This document shows, piece by piece, positions 29,111 to 42,257 of a DNA stretch of 64,000 nt (its first letter is position 1; the number at the start of each line of letters is the position of its first letter). The position numbers and the translations under genes are program-made. Source of the DNA: Deinococcus sp. LM3 (GTDB lineage Bacteria; Deinococcota; Deinococci; Deinococcales; Deinococcaceae); NCBI RefSeq assembly GCF_002017875.1, contig NZ_MUFV01000001.1, positions 62,001-126,000 of the forward strand, given 5' to 3'. The notes under the pieces are model-generated. The model did no database searches and had not been told where the DNA came from. It saw only the letters and a list, made by a program, of their open reading frames with translations.

Positions 29111-31714
29111 TCAGGTCGGGGCGGGCTGGGCGTGTCCGTCCAGTTCGCGGCGCAGGTAAGGCGCGGTGCGGCTGCCGCTTGCCCTGGCGACCTGTTCGGG
29201 TGTGCCCTGCGCCACGACCTGACCGCCGTCCTCGCCCGCGCCGGGGCCGAGGTCCACGACCCAGTCGCTCGCGGCGATCACGCCCAGGTCGTGCTCGACG
29301 ACCATGACGGTATGCCCGGCGTCCACGAGGCGGCGCAGCTGGGCGTGCAGGCGTTCCACGTCGCTGGGGTGCAGGCCGGTGGTGGGTTCGTCCAGCAGGT
29401 ACACGGTGTGGCCGCGCACGGCCTTCTGGAGTTCGGTGGCCAGTTTCACGCGCTGCGCCTCGCCGCCCGAGAGTTCCGTGGCAGGCTGCCCGAGGCGCAG
29501 GTAGCCCAGGCCGACCTCCTGCAGGGTGCTCAGGGCGCGGTGGACGGGCGCCTCGTCCGCGAACACCGGCGCGGCGGCGTCCACGGTCAGGTCCAGCACC
29601 TGCGCGATGTTCAGCCCGTTCCAGGTGACCTCCAGGGTGGCGGCGTTGAAGCGGGTGCCGTGGCAGACGGGGCAGGGCGCGTACACGGACGGCAGGAACA
29701 GCAGTTCGACGGTCACGAAGCCCTCGCCCTGGCAGTGTTCGCAGCGGCCGCCCTTCACGTTGAACGAGAACCGCCCCGCGCTGTAACGGCGCTGCCGGGC
29801 CAGGGGTGTGGCGGCGAACAGGCGGCGCACGTGGTCGAACAGGCCGGTGTACGTGGCGAGGTTGCTGCGCGGCGTGCGCCCGATGGGTGCCTGCGTGACC
29901 TGCACCAGCCTCCGCACGCGCCCCACGTCGCCGCCCAGGCTGCCCTGCGTGGGGGCAGGCGCGTCGTCGGCGATCAGCAGGTCGGCCGGGTCGGCGCCCG
30001 CCTCGACCGGGGCGATCTCGCGGCCCAGATGGGCGCCCAGCAGGTCCGCGAGGGCCTGAGTGATCAGGCTGGACTTCCCGGAACCGCTGACGCCCGTCAC
30101 GGCCGTCAGGACGCCCAGCGGCAGGCGCACGTCCACGCCGCGCAGGTTGTTGCGGGTCACGCCGCTCAGGTCCAGCCAGCCGGTCGGGTCGCGGCGCACA
30201 CCCGGCAAAGGTGCGGGCGGCCCGAAGAGGTGCCGGGCGGTCAGCGAGTCCGGCACGTCCCGCAGGCCCGCCGGGGGACCGCTGTACAGCACCTGCCCGC
30301 CGTGCTGCCCCGCGTGCGGGCCGACATCCACGATCCAGTCGGCGTGGCGGATCACGCCCGGCTCGTGCTCGACCACGAACAGCGAGTTCCCACCGGCTTT
30401 CAGGCGGTCCAGGGCGCTCAGCAGCGCCTCGGTATCGGCGGGGTGCAGCCCGGCGGAGGGTTCGTCCAGCACGTACACCACCCCGAACAGGTTCGAGTAC
30501 AGCTGCGTGGCCAGCCGCAGGCGTTGCAGTTCGCCGGGCGACAGGGTGGGCGTGCCGCGCTCCAGGGTCAGGTAGCCCAGGCCCAGGCGTTCCAGCACGT
30601 CCACGCGGGCGCACAGGTCGGCGGCCAGCCGGGTCAGGGCCAGCGCCTCCTCGGGCGGGCGGGGCGTGGCGTCCGGGCGGTCGGTCTGCCCGGCGGCGGC
30701 GGGGGCGAGCAGTTCGGCGGCGCGGCGCAGCGGCAGGCGCGAGAAATCCATGATGTCCAGCCCGGCGAACGTCACGCCCAGGGCCGCGCGGGTCAGCCGC
30801 TTGCCGTGGCAGACCGGGCACTCGCGGATCACCATGAACGACGCCGCCCGGCGCTTCATGCTCTCGCTGCCGCTGTTCGCGAAGGTGTGCAGCACGTGCC
30901 GCCGCGCGGACGTGAACGTGCCCAGGTACGACGGTTCGGCGCGGCGTTTCACGGCCCGGCGCGTCTCCTCGGGTGTGAAGCCTGGGTACACCGGCACCTG
31001 CGGTTGCTCGTCCGTGAACAGAATCCAGTCGCGGGCCTCGCGCGGCAGGTCCTGCCAGGGGGTGTCCACGTCGTAGCCCAGCGTGACCAGAATGTCGCGC
31101 TGGTTCTGCCCGGCCCACGCGGTCGGCCACGCCGCCACGGCCCGCTCACGGATGGTCAGGGACGGGTCCGGAACCATGCTCTCCTCGGTCACGGCGAACA
31201 CGCGGCCCAGCCCATGACATTCCGGGCAGGCACCCTCGGGCGTGTTCGGCGAGAACCCCTCCGCGTAGATGATGCCCTGCCCCGCCGGGTAATCCCCGGC
31301 GCGGGAGTACAGCAGGCGTAGCACGTTGTTCAGGGTGGTCAGGCTGCCCACACTGCTACGGGCCGACGTGACGCCCCGCCCCTGTTGCAGGGCCACGGCG
31401 GGCGGCAGGCCGTCGATGCGGTCCACGTCCGGCGTGCCCAGCTGATTGAACAGCCGCCGCGCGTACGGCGACACGGAATCCAGGTAGCGGCGCTGCGCCT
31501 CGGCGTACAGCGTCCCGAACGCCAGCGAGGACTTCCCGGAGCCCGACACGCCCGTGAACACCACCAGCGCGTCTCGGGGCAGGTCCACGTCCACGTTCTT
31601 CAGGTTGTGTTCCCGCGCGCCGCGCACCTGCACGAACCCGTCGCGGGGCCGGTCGTCGCGGGACCGGTCGTCCTGCGGAGAGCCGTCGCGGGAGGAGGAT
31701 GGAAGGTCGTTCAT
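29111..31714 (-). CDS. uvrA2: Class 2 UvrA-like excinuclease ATPase (UvrA2)
   Basis: 867-residue double ABC ATPase related to UvrA. Each half has a Walker A (GVSGSGKSSLAFG; GVSGSGKSSLITQ) and zinc-finger cysteines (CPVCHGKRL; CEHCQGEGF with CPVCHGTRF). The second signature is canonical (LSGGEAQRVKLA), the first is LSPGELQRLRLA, as in UvrA2 proteins. It is shorter than UvrA (about 950), consistent with loss of the UvrB-binding region. UvrA2 proteins are linked to DNA damage or drug tolerance in Deinococcus and Streptomyces. I start it at the ATG at 31714; the frame to 31930 is R/S-rich and unsupported. Confidence 0.9.
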   Translation of the reverse strand: MNDLPSSSRDGSPQDDRSRDDRPRDGFVQVRGAREHNLKNVDVDLPRDALVVFTGVSGSGKSSLAFGTLYAEAQRRYLDSVSPYARRLFNQLGTPDVDRIDGLPPAVALQQGRGVTSARSSVGSLTTLNNVLRLLYSRAGDYPAGQGIIYAEGFSPNTPEGACPECHGLGRVFAVTEESMVPDPSLTIRERAVAAWPTAWAGQNQRDILVTLGYDVDTPWQDLPREARDWILFTDEQPQVPVYPGFTPEETRRAVKRRAEPSYLGTFTSARRHVLHTFANSGSESMKRRAASFMVIRECPVCHGKRLTRAALGVTFAGLDIMDFSRLPLRRAAELLAPAAAGQTDRPDATPRPPEEALALTRLAADLCARVDVLERLGLGYLTLERGTPTLSPGELQRLRLATQLYSNLFGVVYVLDEPSAGLHPADTEALLSALDRLKAGGNSLFVVEHEPGVIRHADWIVDVGPHAGQHGGQVLYSGPPAGLRDVPDSLTARHLFGPPAPLPGVRRDPTGWLDLSGVTRNNLRGVDVRLPLGVLTAVTGVSGSGKSSLITQALADLLGAHLGREIAPVEAGADPADLLIADDAPAPTQGSLGGDVGRVRRLVQVTQAPIGRTPRSNLATYTGLFDHVRRLFAATPLARQRRYSAGRFSFNVKGGRCEHCQGEGFVTVELLFLPSVYAPCPVCHGTRFNAATLEVTWNGLNIAQVLDLTVDAAAPVFADEAPVHRALSTLQEVGLGYLRLGQPATELSGGEAQRVKLATELQKAVRGHTVYLLDEPTTGLHPSDVERLHAQLRRLVDAGHTVMVVEHDLGVIAASDWVVDLGPGAGEDGGQVVAQGTPEQVARASGSRTAPYLRRELDGHAQPAPT

Positions 31715-31796
31715 CCCGGCATGATTCCCCCGCCGGTCGCCGGGCGGGTGCGCGGAGCCTTCAGCCGTTGCCCATGCTCGGGCGTCGTGAGGGCCG

Positions 31797-32333
31797 TCAG
31801 AACGGGAAGAAGCTGAGCTGCCCCGGTGTCGCCGGGAACGTCGCGTACAGGCCGTCGGCCTGGGGCTTGAGTTCGTACAGGGAATTCCTGCCGCGGAGCG
31901 TGTCGATCTGGCAGTCCGGTGTCGGGTCACTCCCCGACAGCGTGCAGGTCACCTCGTGCGGCGTGCCGTCCAGCGTACGGAGGGTGCCGGTACGCAGCCA
32001 CGAGACCGGGAAGATGTTCGCGCGGGCGAACGCCGCCTGGAGGGCCGCGTCGCTCCGGAAGGTGGCCAGGGTGGTGCCCCGCCCGGCCAGGAACTGCGCG
32101 AGGGCGTCCTGGCGGTCGTCATCTCCCATGTTGGGCAGCAGCACGCTCACGGGGCCACTCACGGCGGCCAGGGTGGGCTGCATGGCGCGGCACATGATGT
32201 CGCTGGCGGCGCGGGCGCAGGACCGCACGTAGTCCCGCGCGTCCTTCGGCGAGTACAGGTCCAGGCCCTGCGGGTCGCACCCGGCCAGCAGTGGGAGTGT
32301 CAGGGCCAGCGGCACTCCAGCGTACCGGGTCAT
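31797..32333 (-). CDS. Putative lipoprotein of unknown function
   Basis: 178 residues. It begins with a short hydrophobic segment ending LLAGC, a lipobox, so it is probably exported and lipid-anchored. The remainder has four further cysteines and no recognised family. Its ATG overlaps the stop of the upstream hydrolase by ATGA, so the two are translationally coupled and may work together at the envelope. Confidence 0.68.
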   Translation of the reverse strand: MTRYAGVPLALTLPLLAGCDPQGLDLYSPKDARDYVRSCARAASDIMCRAMQPTLAAVSGPVSVLLPNMGDDDRQDALAQFLAGRGTTLATFRSDAALQAAFARANIFPVSWLRTGTLRTLDGTPHEVTCTLSGSDPTPDCQIDTLRGRNSLYELKPQADGLYATFPATPGQLSFFPF

Positions 32334-33145
32334 TGCAGTCCGGCCAGGAAGTCCTGCACGGCGTTCAGGATCTCGCCTTCCGCCTGCGCGTGCGTGACGG
32401 TGGGCAGGCCATCGCCCTTCTGCGGGCCGTACCGCCCGAAGAACGAGTGGACCGCGCCGGGGATGACGGTCAGGGTCGTGCCGCCGGGCAGGCGTTCCAG
32501 GCCGCCGCGCACATCGTCGGGGGCGGCCACCCCGTCCTGTTCGGCCAGCAGCGACAGCACGGGCAACGTCCGGTCTTTCAGGCTGACGTTCCCGGCGGGG
32601 TACGCGGCCATCAGGATCAGTCCCGCCAGGGCGTCGGCGTTGTTCGCGGCGTACTGCGCGGCCATCGCGCCGCCCAGCGAATGACCGGCGATCACCACGC
32701 GCTTGCCCTGGCCGTACTGAGCGATCAGACCGTCCGCGCGGTTAATACTGGTCACGGCCAGATCCAGCGGGAAGGCGGGAATGACCGTCTGCACGCCCTG
32801 TGCGGCCAGCGCGCGGCCCAGCCACTCGTAGGCCTGGGGGCGCACCAGCCCGCCAGGGTAGAACACAAGCAGGGTGTCGGCCTCGCCCTGCGCGGGCCGG
32901 ATGTCAATGACGGGGCCGCCCACGTTTTCCAGCGTCACGCGCGCCGTGTCGGTGCCGGACGGGGGCACGCCGTCCTGCCCGACGACCAGCGGGGGCCGCA
33001 CGACCGCCTGCCGCGCCGTCGAGATCAGGTACCCGCCCAGCAGCGAGACGCCCGCGATCACCCACGCCCGCACGCGGGGCGAGAGGCGCGGGCGACGCCG
33101 GGGGCGGGCAGGGGCCGGGGTGGTCGGGGCAGGTTCGGTGCTCAC
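32330..33145 (-). CDS. Membrane-anchored alpha/beta hydrolase
   Basis: 271 residues. An Arg/Pro-rich N-terminus is followed by one hydrophobic helix (VIAGVSLLGGYLIS), then an alpha/beta-hydrolase fold with the nucleophile elbow GHSLGG, an acid region around LLAEQDGVAAPDDV and a final His in VIPGAVHSFFG. Resembles dienelactone-hydrolase or lysophospholipase-like enzymes; the substrate is unknown. GTG start at 33145 is set by TATGCT six bases upstream (leaderless); the frame to 33856 mirrors the acyl-CoA dehydrogenase. Confidence 0.82.
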   Translation of the reverse strand: MSTEPAPTTPAPARPRRRPRLSPRVRAWVIAGVSLLGGYLISTARQAVVRPPLVVGQDGVPPSGTDTARVTLENVGGPVIDIRPAQGEADTLLVFYPGGLVRPQAYEWLGRALAAQGVQTVIPAFPLDLAVTSINRADGLIAQYGQGKRVVIAGHSLGGAMAAQYAANNADALAGLILMAAYPAGNVSLKDRTLPVLSLLAEQDGVAAPDDVRGGLERLPGGTTLTVIPGAVHSFFGRYGPQKGDGLPTVTHAQAEGEILNAVQDFLAGLQ

Positions 33146-33177
33146 GCCCCCAGCATAGGCCCGGCCCTCCCCCGCCC

Positions 33178-34533
<1,356 letters not shown>

Positions 34534-34665
34534 GCCCTGTGTTGTACCGCGTTCAACAATTCTCAGATTGCGTGCGCTGTCGCGCTTCACGAGCCGCTCC
34601 GTTCATGCGGTCTTCACGGTCGGGACGCCCGGCGCGCCGCTCACGGCAGGCGCTAGCATCCGGCC

Positions 34666-35184
34666 ATGAGCGCCCCGTCCACGCCGCGCCCCACCCACCC
34701 CCTGCCGAGCCGTCCGGCCGGGTACGCGGAACTGGCCCGCTACTCCAGCCTGGGCCGCCTGTGGTCCATGCTGGGCGGCGCGGCGCGGGCCGGGCGGCAG
34801 GTGACGCTGGTGCGCGGCGACGCGCCGGAAGTCTGCCGCCGCCGCGTGAGCGGGTACACCCTGGCGAACGCCGGCATCTTCCTGGATGAGGCGCGGGCCG
34901 CCCGCGACCTGGAGGACGGTTTCGCGCCGCACCCGGCGCTGCTGGCCCTGCTGGGCGGCGACCCGGCCCCGCTGCGCGCGGAACTGAACGCGCACTTCGA
35001 ACTGCGGGTGGATTTCGTGCTGGCCTTCACCACCCGCCGCGACCTGATCGCCCGGCCGGAACTGCGGTTCGTGCCGCTGGTGCCGGGCCTGAGCGCCCTG
35101 CCGGACGGCCTGACGCTGGACGCCCGCCGCCTGGGCCGCGACGAACTGCACCTGCTGGTGCAGCGCGCCTGCGGCCTCGCCTGA
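34666..35184 (+). CDS. Protein of unknown function
   Basis: 172 residues, no signal peptide or membrane helix, rich in A, L and R. No motif I recognise. The start is supported by TAGCAT six bases upstream (leaderless) and by codon use. It is a single gene, divergent from the acyl-CoA dehydrogenase, with repeat copy D behind it. Confidence 0.65.
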   Translation: MSAPSTPRPTHPLPSRPAGYAELARYSSLGRLWSMLGGAARAGRQVTLVRGDAPEVCRRRVSGYTLANAGIFLDEARAARDLEDGFAPHPALLALLGGDPAPLRAELNAHFELRVDFVLAFTTRRDLIARPELRFVPLVPGLSALPDGLTLDARRLGRDELHLLVQRACGLA

Positions 35185-35205
35185 CCGGACTCCGGGTGCG
35201 GGTCA

Positions 35206-35362
35206 TACGGATTCCGTCTGTTTCGCTGACCATCCGGAACTTCACCGCCCCTGCCAGCTCCACGCCCGGAGGGGCGTTTCTCTCCTACTCTGCGGGGCAG
35301 CTCTACGAGTCGCATCCGCTCGGACCCAGCGGGCTTTGTAGGCCATTCAATCGGAGTCCGTA
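35206..35362 (+). mobile_element. Two-hairpin repeat, copy D (MITE-like)
   Basis: 157 bp. Flanked by TCA on both sides; the right TCA (35363-35365) is the reverse complement of the TGA stop of the glycosyltransferase gene. The first hairpin is degenerate (GCTGACCATCCGG against CCTGCCAGC). Confidence 0.85.
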
Positions 35363-36121
35363 TCAGCCGGCGCGGGCGGCGCGGCGTTTCTCGGCGCGGA
35401 CCATCCGCACGAACTTCGCGAGGCGGGGCGCGCGGTTCCAGCGTTTGCGGTCCCCCGCGACCCGCCAGATCCACTCGACGCCCAGGCGGCGCGTCCAGGC
35501 GGGCGCGAGGTCGGCGGTGCCGGCCAGCACGTCGATCACGCCGCCGCAGCCGATCATGACCGGGGTGTTCATGACCTGCCGCCAGTACTGGTTGAAGGTC
35601 TCCTGCCGTCCAGCACCCATGGCAGTCAGCAGGAGGTCCGCACCGCTGTCGCGCACGAGTTCCGCCACGCGCTGATCCTCGGGCAGGTCGAAGTACCCGT
35701 GGTGAATGCCCGCCACCTGAATGCCGTAGTCACGCGCGGCGTTCTGCGCGGCGACCTCGGCCACGCCGGGCTTGGCGCCCAGGAAGAACACGCGCAGGTC
35801 CGCGCCGTGGCGTCGCATGAGGCCCTGCACGATGTCGAAGCCCGGCGCGCGCGGCACCTCCTGCGCGCACAGTTGCCGCGCGGCCCACACGATGCCCACG
35901 CCGTCGGCGGTCACGAGGTCCGCGACCTGCATGGCGGTCACGAAGTCCGGCTGGGTGCGTGACTGCACGATGAACTCGGGGTTCAGGGTCACGACGGTGT
36001 GCGGCGCGCGGGGGGCGTGATAGATCCAGTCGCCCAGACGGTCCAGCGTGCCGTCGAGCGTGATGTTGTCCAGCGGCAGGTCGAACAGGGTCAGTCGCTG
36101 GGTGTGGTCCGGGTTGGTCAT
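35363..36121 (-). CDS. WecG/TagA/CpsF-family glycosyltransferase
   Basis: 252-residue family-26 glycosyltransferase, probably adding N-acetylmannosamine(-uronate) or a related sugar to a lipid-linked precursor of cell-surface polymer. Signatures are VVTLNPEFIVQSR, ADLVTADGVGIVWAARQL, VFFLGAKPGVAEVAA and LLTAMGAGRQETF, ending in a basic tail suited to membrane contact. TACAAT lies ten bases before the ATG. Its stop codon touches repeat copy D. Confidence 0.87.
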   Translation of the reverse strand: MTNPDHTQRLTLFDLPLDNITLDGTLDRLGDWIYHAPRAPHTVVTLNPEFIVQSRTQPDFVTAMQVADLVTADGVGIVWAARQLCAQEVPRAPGFDIVQGLMRRHGADLRVFFLGAKPGVAEVAAQNAARDYGIQVAGIHHGYFDLPEDQRVAELVRDSGADLLLTAMGAGRQETFNQYWRQVMNTPVMIGCGGVIDVLAGTADLAPAWTRRLGVEWIWRVAGDRKRWNRAPRLAKFVRMVRAEKRRAARAG

Positions 36122-36238
36122 GCTGTCGCGGATTGTAGAGCAGTTGGGCCTGGGGGGCAGTTGGGCCTGGGGGGGTGCCCGCTCGCCCCGGCGGGTGGAG
36201 TTGCGCGCGGGGCGCGCCGGTACGGCATACTGCTACGC

Positions 36239-36913
<675 letters not shown>

Positions 36914-36969
36914 GGCTGGGGCGGGTCCGCGCCCCCGCGCCGTGTCCCGCACCGTCCGTCGGCTTTACT

Positions 36970-36985
36970 TCACAGTGTGCTGTGA
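36970..36985. promoter_or_regulatory. Inverted repeat upstream of bshC
   Basis: TCACAG, TGTG, CTGTGA, followed by GTGTAGTGTG-like repeats. Lies 57 bases after the CRP/FNR gene and 134 bases before bshC. The outline resembles a CRP-family half-site pair but in the inverted sense. Speculative. Confidence 0.3.
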
Positions 36986-37119
36986 CAGTCAGTGTAGTGT
37001 GAGTCCCGTTGCCGCTCATACCGGGTAGCCGGAGAGAACGGGCACCGCACGCGCCCCGGCAGACGCCGGGGACGGCCCGCGCCGCTGCGAACACGGGGCG
37101 CCGGGCGGAAGGAAGAACA

Positions 37120-38685
37120 ATGGCGCGGAACGCAGGAGCGGAATTCAGGAAGGGGGGCATGCAGGAGTACTTCCGCCTGCCCGCAGGGGCGCTGGCGCAG
37201 GCACGCGCCGAGACCCGTGGCGACGTGGACCGCGCCGCGCTGGCAGAGGCCCTGCGCGCGTACCACCGCGACCTGGGCACGCTGGACACCCACGCACAGG
37301 CGGCCCTGGAGCGACTGGCGCACCCGGCGTCCCGCGTGGTCGTGACCGGGCAGCAGGCGGGCGCCCTGACCGGCCCGGCGTACTCGGTGCACAAGGCCGC
37401 CGACGCGGCGCTGCTGGCCCGCCAGGAGGACCGTGAGGACGCCCCGGTGGTCGCCGTGTACTGGATCGCCAGTCAGGATCATGACGCAGCCGAGGTGGCG
37501 GGCACCACCCTGCTGGACCTTGCCGAGCGCCTGCACCGCCTGACGCTGGACGTGCCGCAGGGCGTGCCGGTCGGGCGCGTGCCGTGGCGCGCGGAGTGGA
37601 CGGCGCAGGTTCACGCGCTGCTGGACGCCTTCGACGCACCCGCCGCGCACGTGGCGGCCGTCCGCGCCCGCTTCGAGCGCGCCGTGGGCGGGCCAGCGGG
37701 CGCGGGCAGTTACGCCGACGTGTTCGCCCGCCTGATTCACGGTCTGCTGGCCCCGGCGGGCCTGCTGATCCTGGACCCGCTGCACCCGGCCCTGGCGGCC
37801 CTGATGGCCCCCACCCTGGCCCGCGAACTGGAACGCCCCCTGGCGTCCAGCGAGGCCATCGAGGCGGCCGCCGCTCGCCTGGAAACCGACGGATTCGTGC
37901 CGCAGCTGCGCCGCCCGGCCGGGGCGACCAACCTGTTCATCGAGGAAGACGACGGGCAGCGTCGCCTGCTGCGCTTCGACGGCCGCACCTTCCGCACCGA
38001 TCACGCTGCGTACTCGCGCGCGGACCTGCTGGCCGTGCTGGCCGGCGATCCCAGCCGCCTCACGCCCGCTGCCGGCCTGCGCCCCGCCGTGCAGGACGCT
38101 CTGCTGCCCACGCTGGCCTTCGTGGTCGGGCCGGGCGAGATCGCGTACGGCGCGCAGCTGCGGGACGTGTACCCGCTGCACGGGCTGGGGCAGCCGCTGC
38201 TGTGGCCGCGCCTCAGCGTCACGTGGATCGAACCGAACGTGCGCCGCCTGCTGGGCCGCCTGAACGCCACGGCCGCGCAGGTGCAGGCCGAGCCGGAAGG
38301 CGTGCTGGGCCGCGCGCTGGCCGCCGAGCGGGGCGCGGCCGCCGCCAGCGCCGAGCGACTGGCCGCGCTGGACGCCGAGCTGCTCGCCCTGACCGACGAA
38401 CTCGCCGCGCTGGACCCCACCCTGCACGGCGCGGCGCAGCGCACCCGCGCCCGCACCACCGCGCGCGTGGCGCACCTGCAACACCTCGCCACGCGCGCCC
38501 TGGCCCGCGCCGAGAACGACCGCAGCGGCCAGCTGACCCGCCTGAAAGCCCACCTGCTTCCGAACGGCGTGCCCCAGGAACGCGAGATGAACTTCCTGAC
38601 CTTCCTGCTCAAGCACGGCGACACGCCCCTGCGTCAGCTGCTGGACCTCCCGGCCGGCTGGCAGGGCGAACTCGACATTCCCTGA
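37120..38685 (+). CDS. bshC: Bacillithiol synthase BshC
   Basis: Adds cysteine to glucosaminyl-malate in the last step of bacillithiol synthesis. 521 residues. Family marks are VVVTGQQAGALTGPAYSVHKA and VYWIASQDHDAAEV in the Rossmann-like core, and a C-terminal helical coiled part. The ATG at 37120 has AAGGAAG upstream; starting at the ATG at 37159 (MQEYFRLP) is an alternative closer to typical BshC N-termini. Consistent with bacillithiol use in Deinococcus. Confidence 0.9.
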   Translation: MARNAGAEFRKGGMQEYFRLPAGALAQARAETRGDVDRAALAEALRAYHRDLGTLDTHAQAALERLAHPASRVVVTGQQAGALTGPAYSVHKAADAALLARQEDREDAPVVAVYWIASQDHDAAEVAGTTLLDLAERLHRLTLDVPQGVPVGRVPWRAEWTAQVHALLDAFDAPAAHVAAVRARFERAVGGPAGAGSYADVFARLIHGLLAPAGLLILDPLHPALAALMAPTLARELERPLASSEAIEAAAARLETDGFVPQLRRPAGATNLFIEEDDGQRRLLRFDGRTFRTDHAAYSRADLLAVLAGDPSRLTPAAGLRPAVQDALLPTLAFVVGPGEIAYGAQLRDVYPLHGLGQPLLWPRLSVTWIEPNVRRLLGRLNATAAQVQAEPEGVLGRALAAERGAAAASAERLAALDAELLALTDELAALDPTLHGAAQRTRARTTARVAHLQHLATRALARAENDRSGQLTRLKAHLLPNGVPQEREMNFLTFLLKHGDTPLRQLLDLPAGWQGELDIP

Positions 38686-38700
38686 AGTTCCAGACGCAGC

Positions 38701-38731
38701 GCGGGCGGCCCCATCCAACCGGGCCGCCCGC
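38701..38731. terminator. Hairpin terminator between bshC and ftsY
   Basis: GCGGGCGGCCC (38701-38711) pairs with GGGCCGCCCGC (38721-38731). It lies between convergent genes; no T tract. Confidence 0.7.
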
Positions 38732-38747
38732 CTGCCGTTCCAGTTCG

Positions 38748-39704
38748 CTACTCGCGCGGGATGTTCACGTCGAACAGGGCGCGCACGAATTCCTGACTGT
38801 CGAAGGGTTGCAGGTCGTCGGCCTGTTCGCCCACGCCGATGAACTTGATGGGCACGCCGAGTTCCCGGACGATGGCGACCAGGATGCCGCCCTTGGCGGT
38901 GCCGTCGAGTTTGGTGACGATCACGCCGGTCAGGGGGGTGGCCTCGTGGAATTTCTTGGCCTGCTGCAGGCCGTTCTGGCCGGTGACGGCGTCCAGGACC
39001 AGCCACGTCTCGGAGGGTTCGGCCGGGTCGGCCTTCTCGACGACGCGGCGGACCTTCTTGAGCTCTTCCATCAGGTTGTGCTTGTTGTGGAGGCGGCCGG
39101 CGGTGTCGATGAACAGCAGGTCGGTGCCGCGCGCGGCGCGGGCGCTGGCTCCGTCGAAGGCGACGGCGGCGGGGTCGCCTCCGTCGGTGCCCTGCACGAC
39201 GGGAATGCCGAGGCGTTCGCCCCACTCGCCGAGTTGCGCGCCGGCAGCGGCGCGGAAGGTGTCCCCGGCGGCGAACATGACGCTCTTGCCGCGGTTCATG
39301 TAGTACTGGCCGAGTTTGGCGATGGTGGTGGTCTTGCCGACGCCGTTCACGCCGATGACCATCACGACGTGCCCCTTGGGGTCGACGCCGGTGCGGCGGG
39401 CGTCGGGCGCGAAGCCGAGCTTGCGGAATTCGGCGCGGCGGGCGTCGGGTTCGAGTTGCAGGGTCAGGGCGTCCATCAGGGCCTGCTGGAGGTTCTTGCC
39501 CTCGGCGCGGCGGATGTCCTCGAGGATCTCCTCGGTGGCGGCGCGGCCCACGTCGGCGGCGATCAGGGCGTATTCGAGGTCCTCGATGGTGTCGAGGCGG
39601 TTGGTGACGACGTCCCGGACGTCCTGTCCGAGGAAGCCGGCGGTGGTGTTGATCTGCTGGCGGGTCTTGCTGAGCCCGTCGCGCAGGCGTTCGAGCCAGC
39701 TCAC
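38748..39704 (-). CDS. ftsY: Signal recognition particle receptor FtsY
   Basis: GTPase that receives SRP-ribosome complexes at the membrane. 318 residues: a short helical N domain (from SWLERLRDGLSKTRQQI) and the NG GTPase core with GVNGVGKTTTIAKLG (G1), DTFRAAAGAQL, DTAGRLHNK (G3), TKLDGTAKGG (G4) and GVGEQADDLQPF. There is no long acidic A domain. The GTG start at 39704 overlaps (GTGA) the stop of a 13-codon leaderless mini-ORF, with GGAG seven bases before the GTG. Confidence 0.95.
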   Translation of the reverse strand: MSWLERLRDGLSKTRQQINTTAGFLGQDVRDVVTNRLDTIEDLEYALIAADVGRAATEEILEDIRRAEGKNLQQALMDALTLQLEPDARRAEFRKLGFAPDARRTGVDPKGHVVMVIGVNGVGKTTTIAKLGQYYMNRGKSVMFAAGDTFRAAAGAQLGEWGERLGIPVVQGTDGGDPAAVAFDGASARAARGTDLLFIDTAGRLHNKHNLMEELKKVRRVVEKADPAEPSETWLVLDAVTGQNGLQQAKKFHEATPLTGVIVTKLDGTAKGGILVAIVRELGVPIKFIGVGEQADDLQPFDSQEFVRALFDVNIPRE

Positions 39705-39742
39705 GCGCGCGCTCCGGCGGGGTGGGTGGGGGTGACGTTCAT
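39701..39742 (-). CDS. Leaderless mini-ORF coupled to ftsY
   Basis: ATG at 39742 preceded by TATGGT (39749-39754) at six bases, the leaderless spacing. It encodes MNVTPTHPAGARA and ends in the TGA that overlaps the ftsY GTG. It is in a different frame from ftsY. Likely to bring ribosomes to ftsY by coupling; whether the peptide itself matters is unknown. Confidence 0.6.
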   Translation of the reverse strand: MNVTPTHPAGARA

Positions 39743-39814
39743 GCGTTTACCATAGCGTCCCGGACCCGCGCTGAACCGTTCGGATCACCGCCATCCGGCC
39801 CCGTGAACGAAAAA

Positions 39815-39834
39815 CCCCCTCCGGGCGGGAGGGG
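39815..39834 (-). terminator. Intrinsic terminator of the kinase operon
   Basis: Read on the minus strand, CCCCTCC pairs with GGAGGGG, followed by a run of five T (A tract at 39810-39814 on the plus strand). It lies 22 bases after the thioredoxin-fold gene. The most classical terminator in the window. Confidence 0.85.
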
Positions 39835-39856
39835 TGTGCGGGCGGGGCGGGGGCAC

Positions 39857-40134
39857 TCAGCCGGGGTGGTACTCGCGGATCAGGGCGAGTTTCAGGGTGC
39901 TCAGGCGTGCGGGGCTGAACACGCCGCGCCCCAGCACGCGGTCCCCGAGAGCCAGGACGGGCACGTGGTCGCCGTGCCGGGCGCGTAATTCCGGGTCGAG
40001 GTCCACGTTCACGCTCTGCACCCGGAAGTCCAGGCGGGCGAGGTTCCCGGCGGCCTGCTCGCACAGGTGGCAGCCGGGGCGGGTGTACAGCGTCAGGGTC
40101 GGCAGGCCGGGAGGCGGGGTGGGGTCGGGTGCGC

Positions 40135-40138
<4 letters not shown>
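39857..40138 (-). CDS. Glutaredoxin-like thioredoxin-fold protein
   Basis: 93 residues. A Pro-rich start is followed by LTLYTRPGCHLCEQAA, the CxxC redox site at the first strand-helix junction, and a cis-Pro region HVPVLALGDRVL; this is the DUF836/glutaredoxin-like group. Its GTG start overlaps the kinase stop by GTGA, so it is coupled to the kinase and could serve as its redox partner or simply share the transcript. Confidence 0.82.
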
Positions 40139-42209
<2,071 letters not shown>

Positions 42210-42213
<4 letters not shown>

Positions 42214-42257
42214 GGTGAAGTACCGGCCGGGCGCGGGAAGGGAAGCAGCGGGAACAT
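42210..42257 (-). CDS. Leaderless mini-ORF coupled to the kinase gene
   Basis: ATG at 42257, eight bases after TATAAC (42266-42271). It encodes MFPLLPFPRPAGTSP and its TGA overlaps the GTG of the kinase (GTGA), in another frame. Confidence 0.55.

Noticed and set aside
31703..31725. ATG-CCG-GGA-TGA mini-ORF overlapping the uvrA2 ATG
   Set aside because: Three codons only and no -10 box at the leaderless distance, unlike the four accepted cases.
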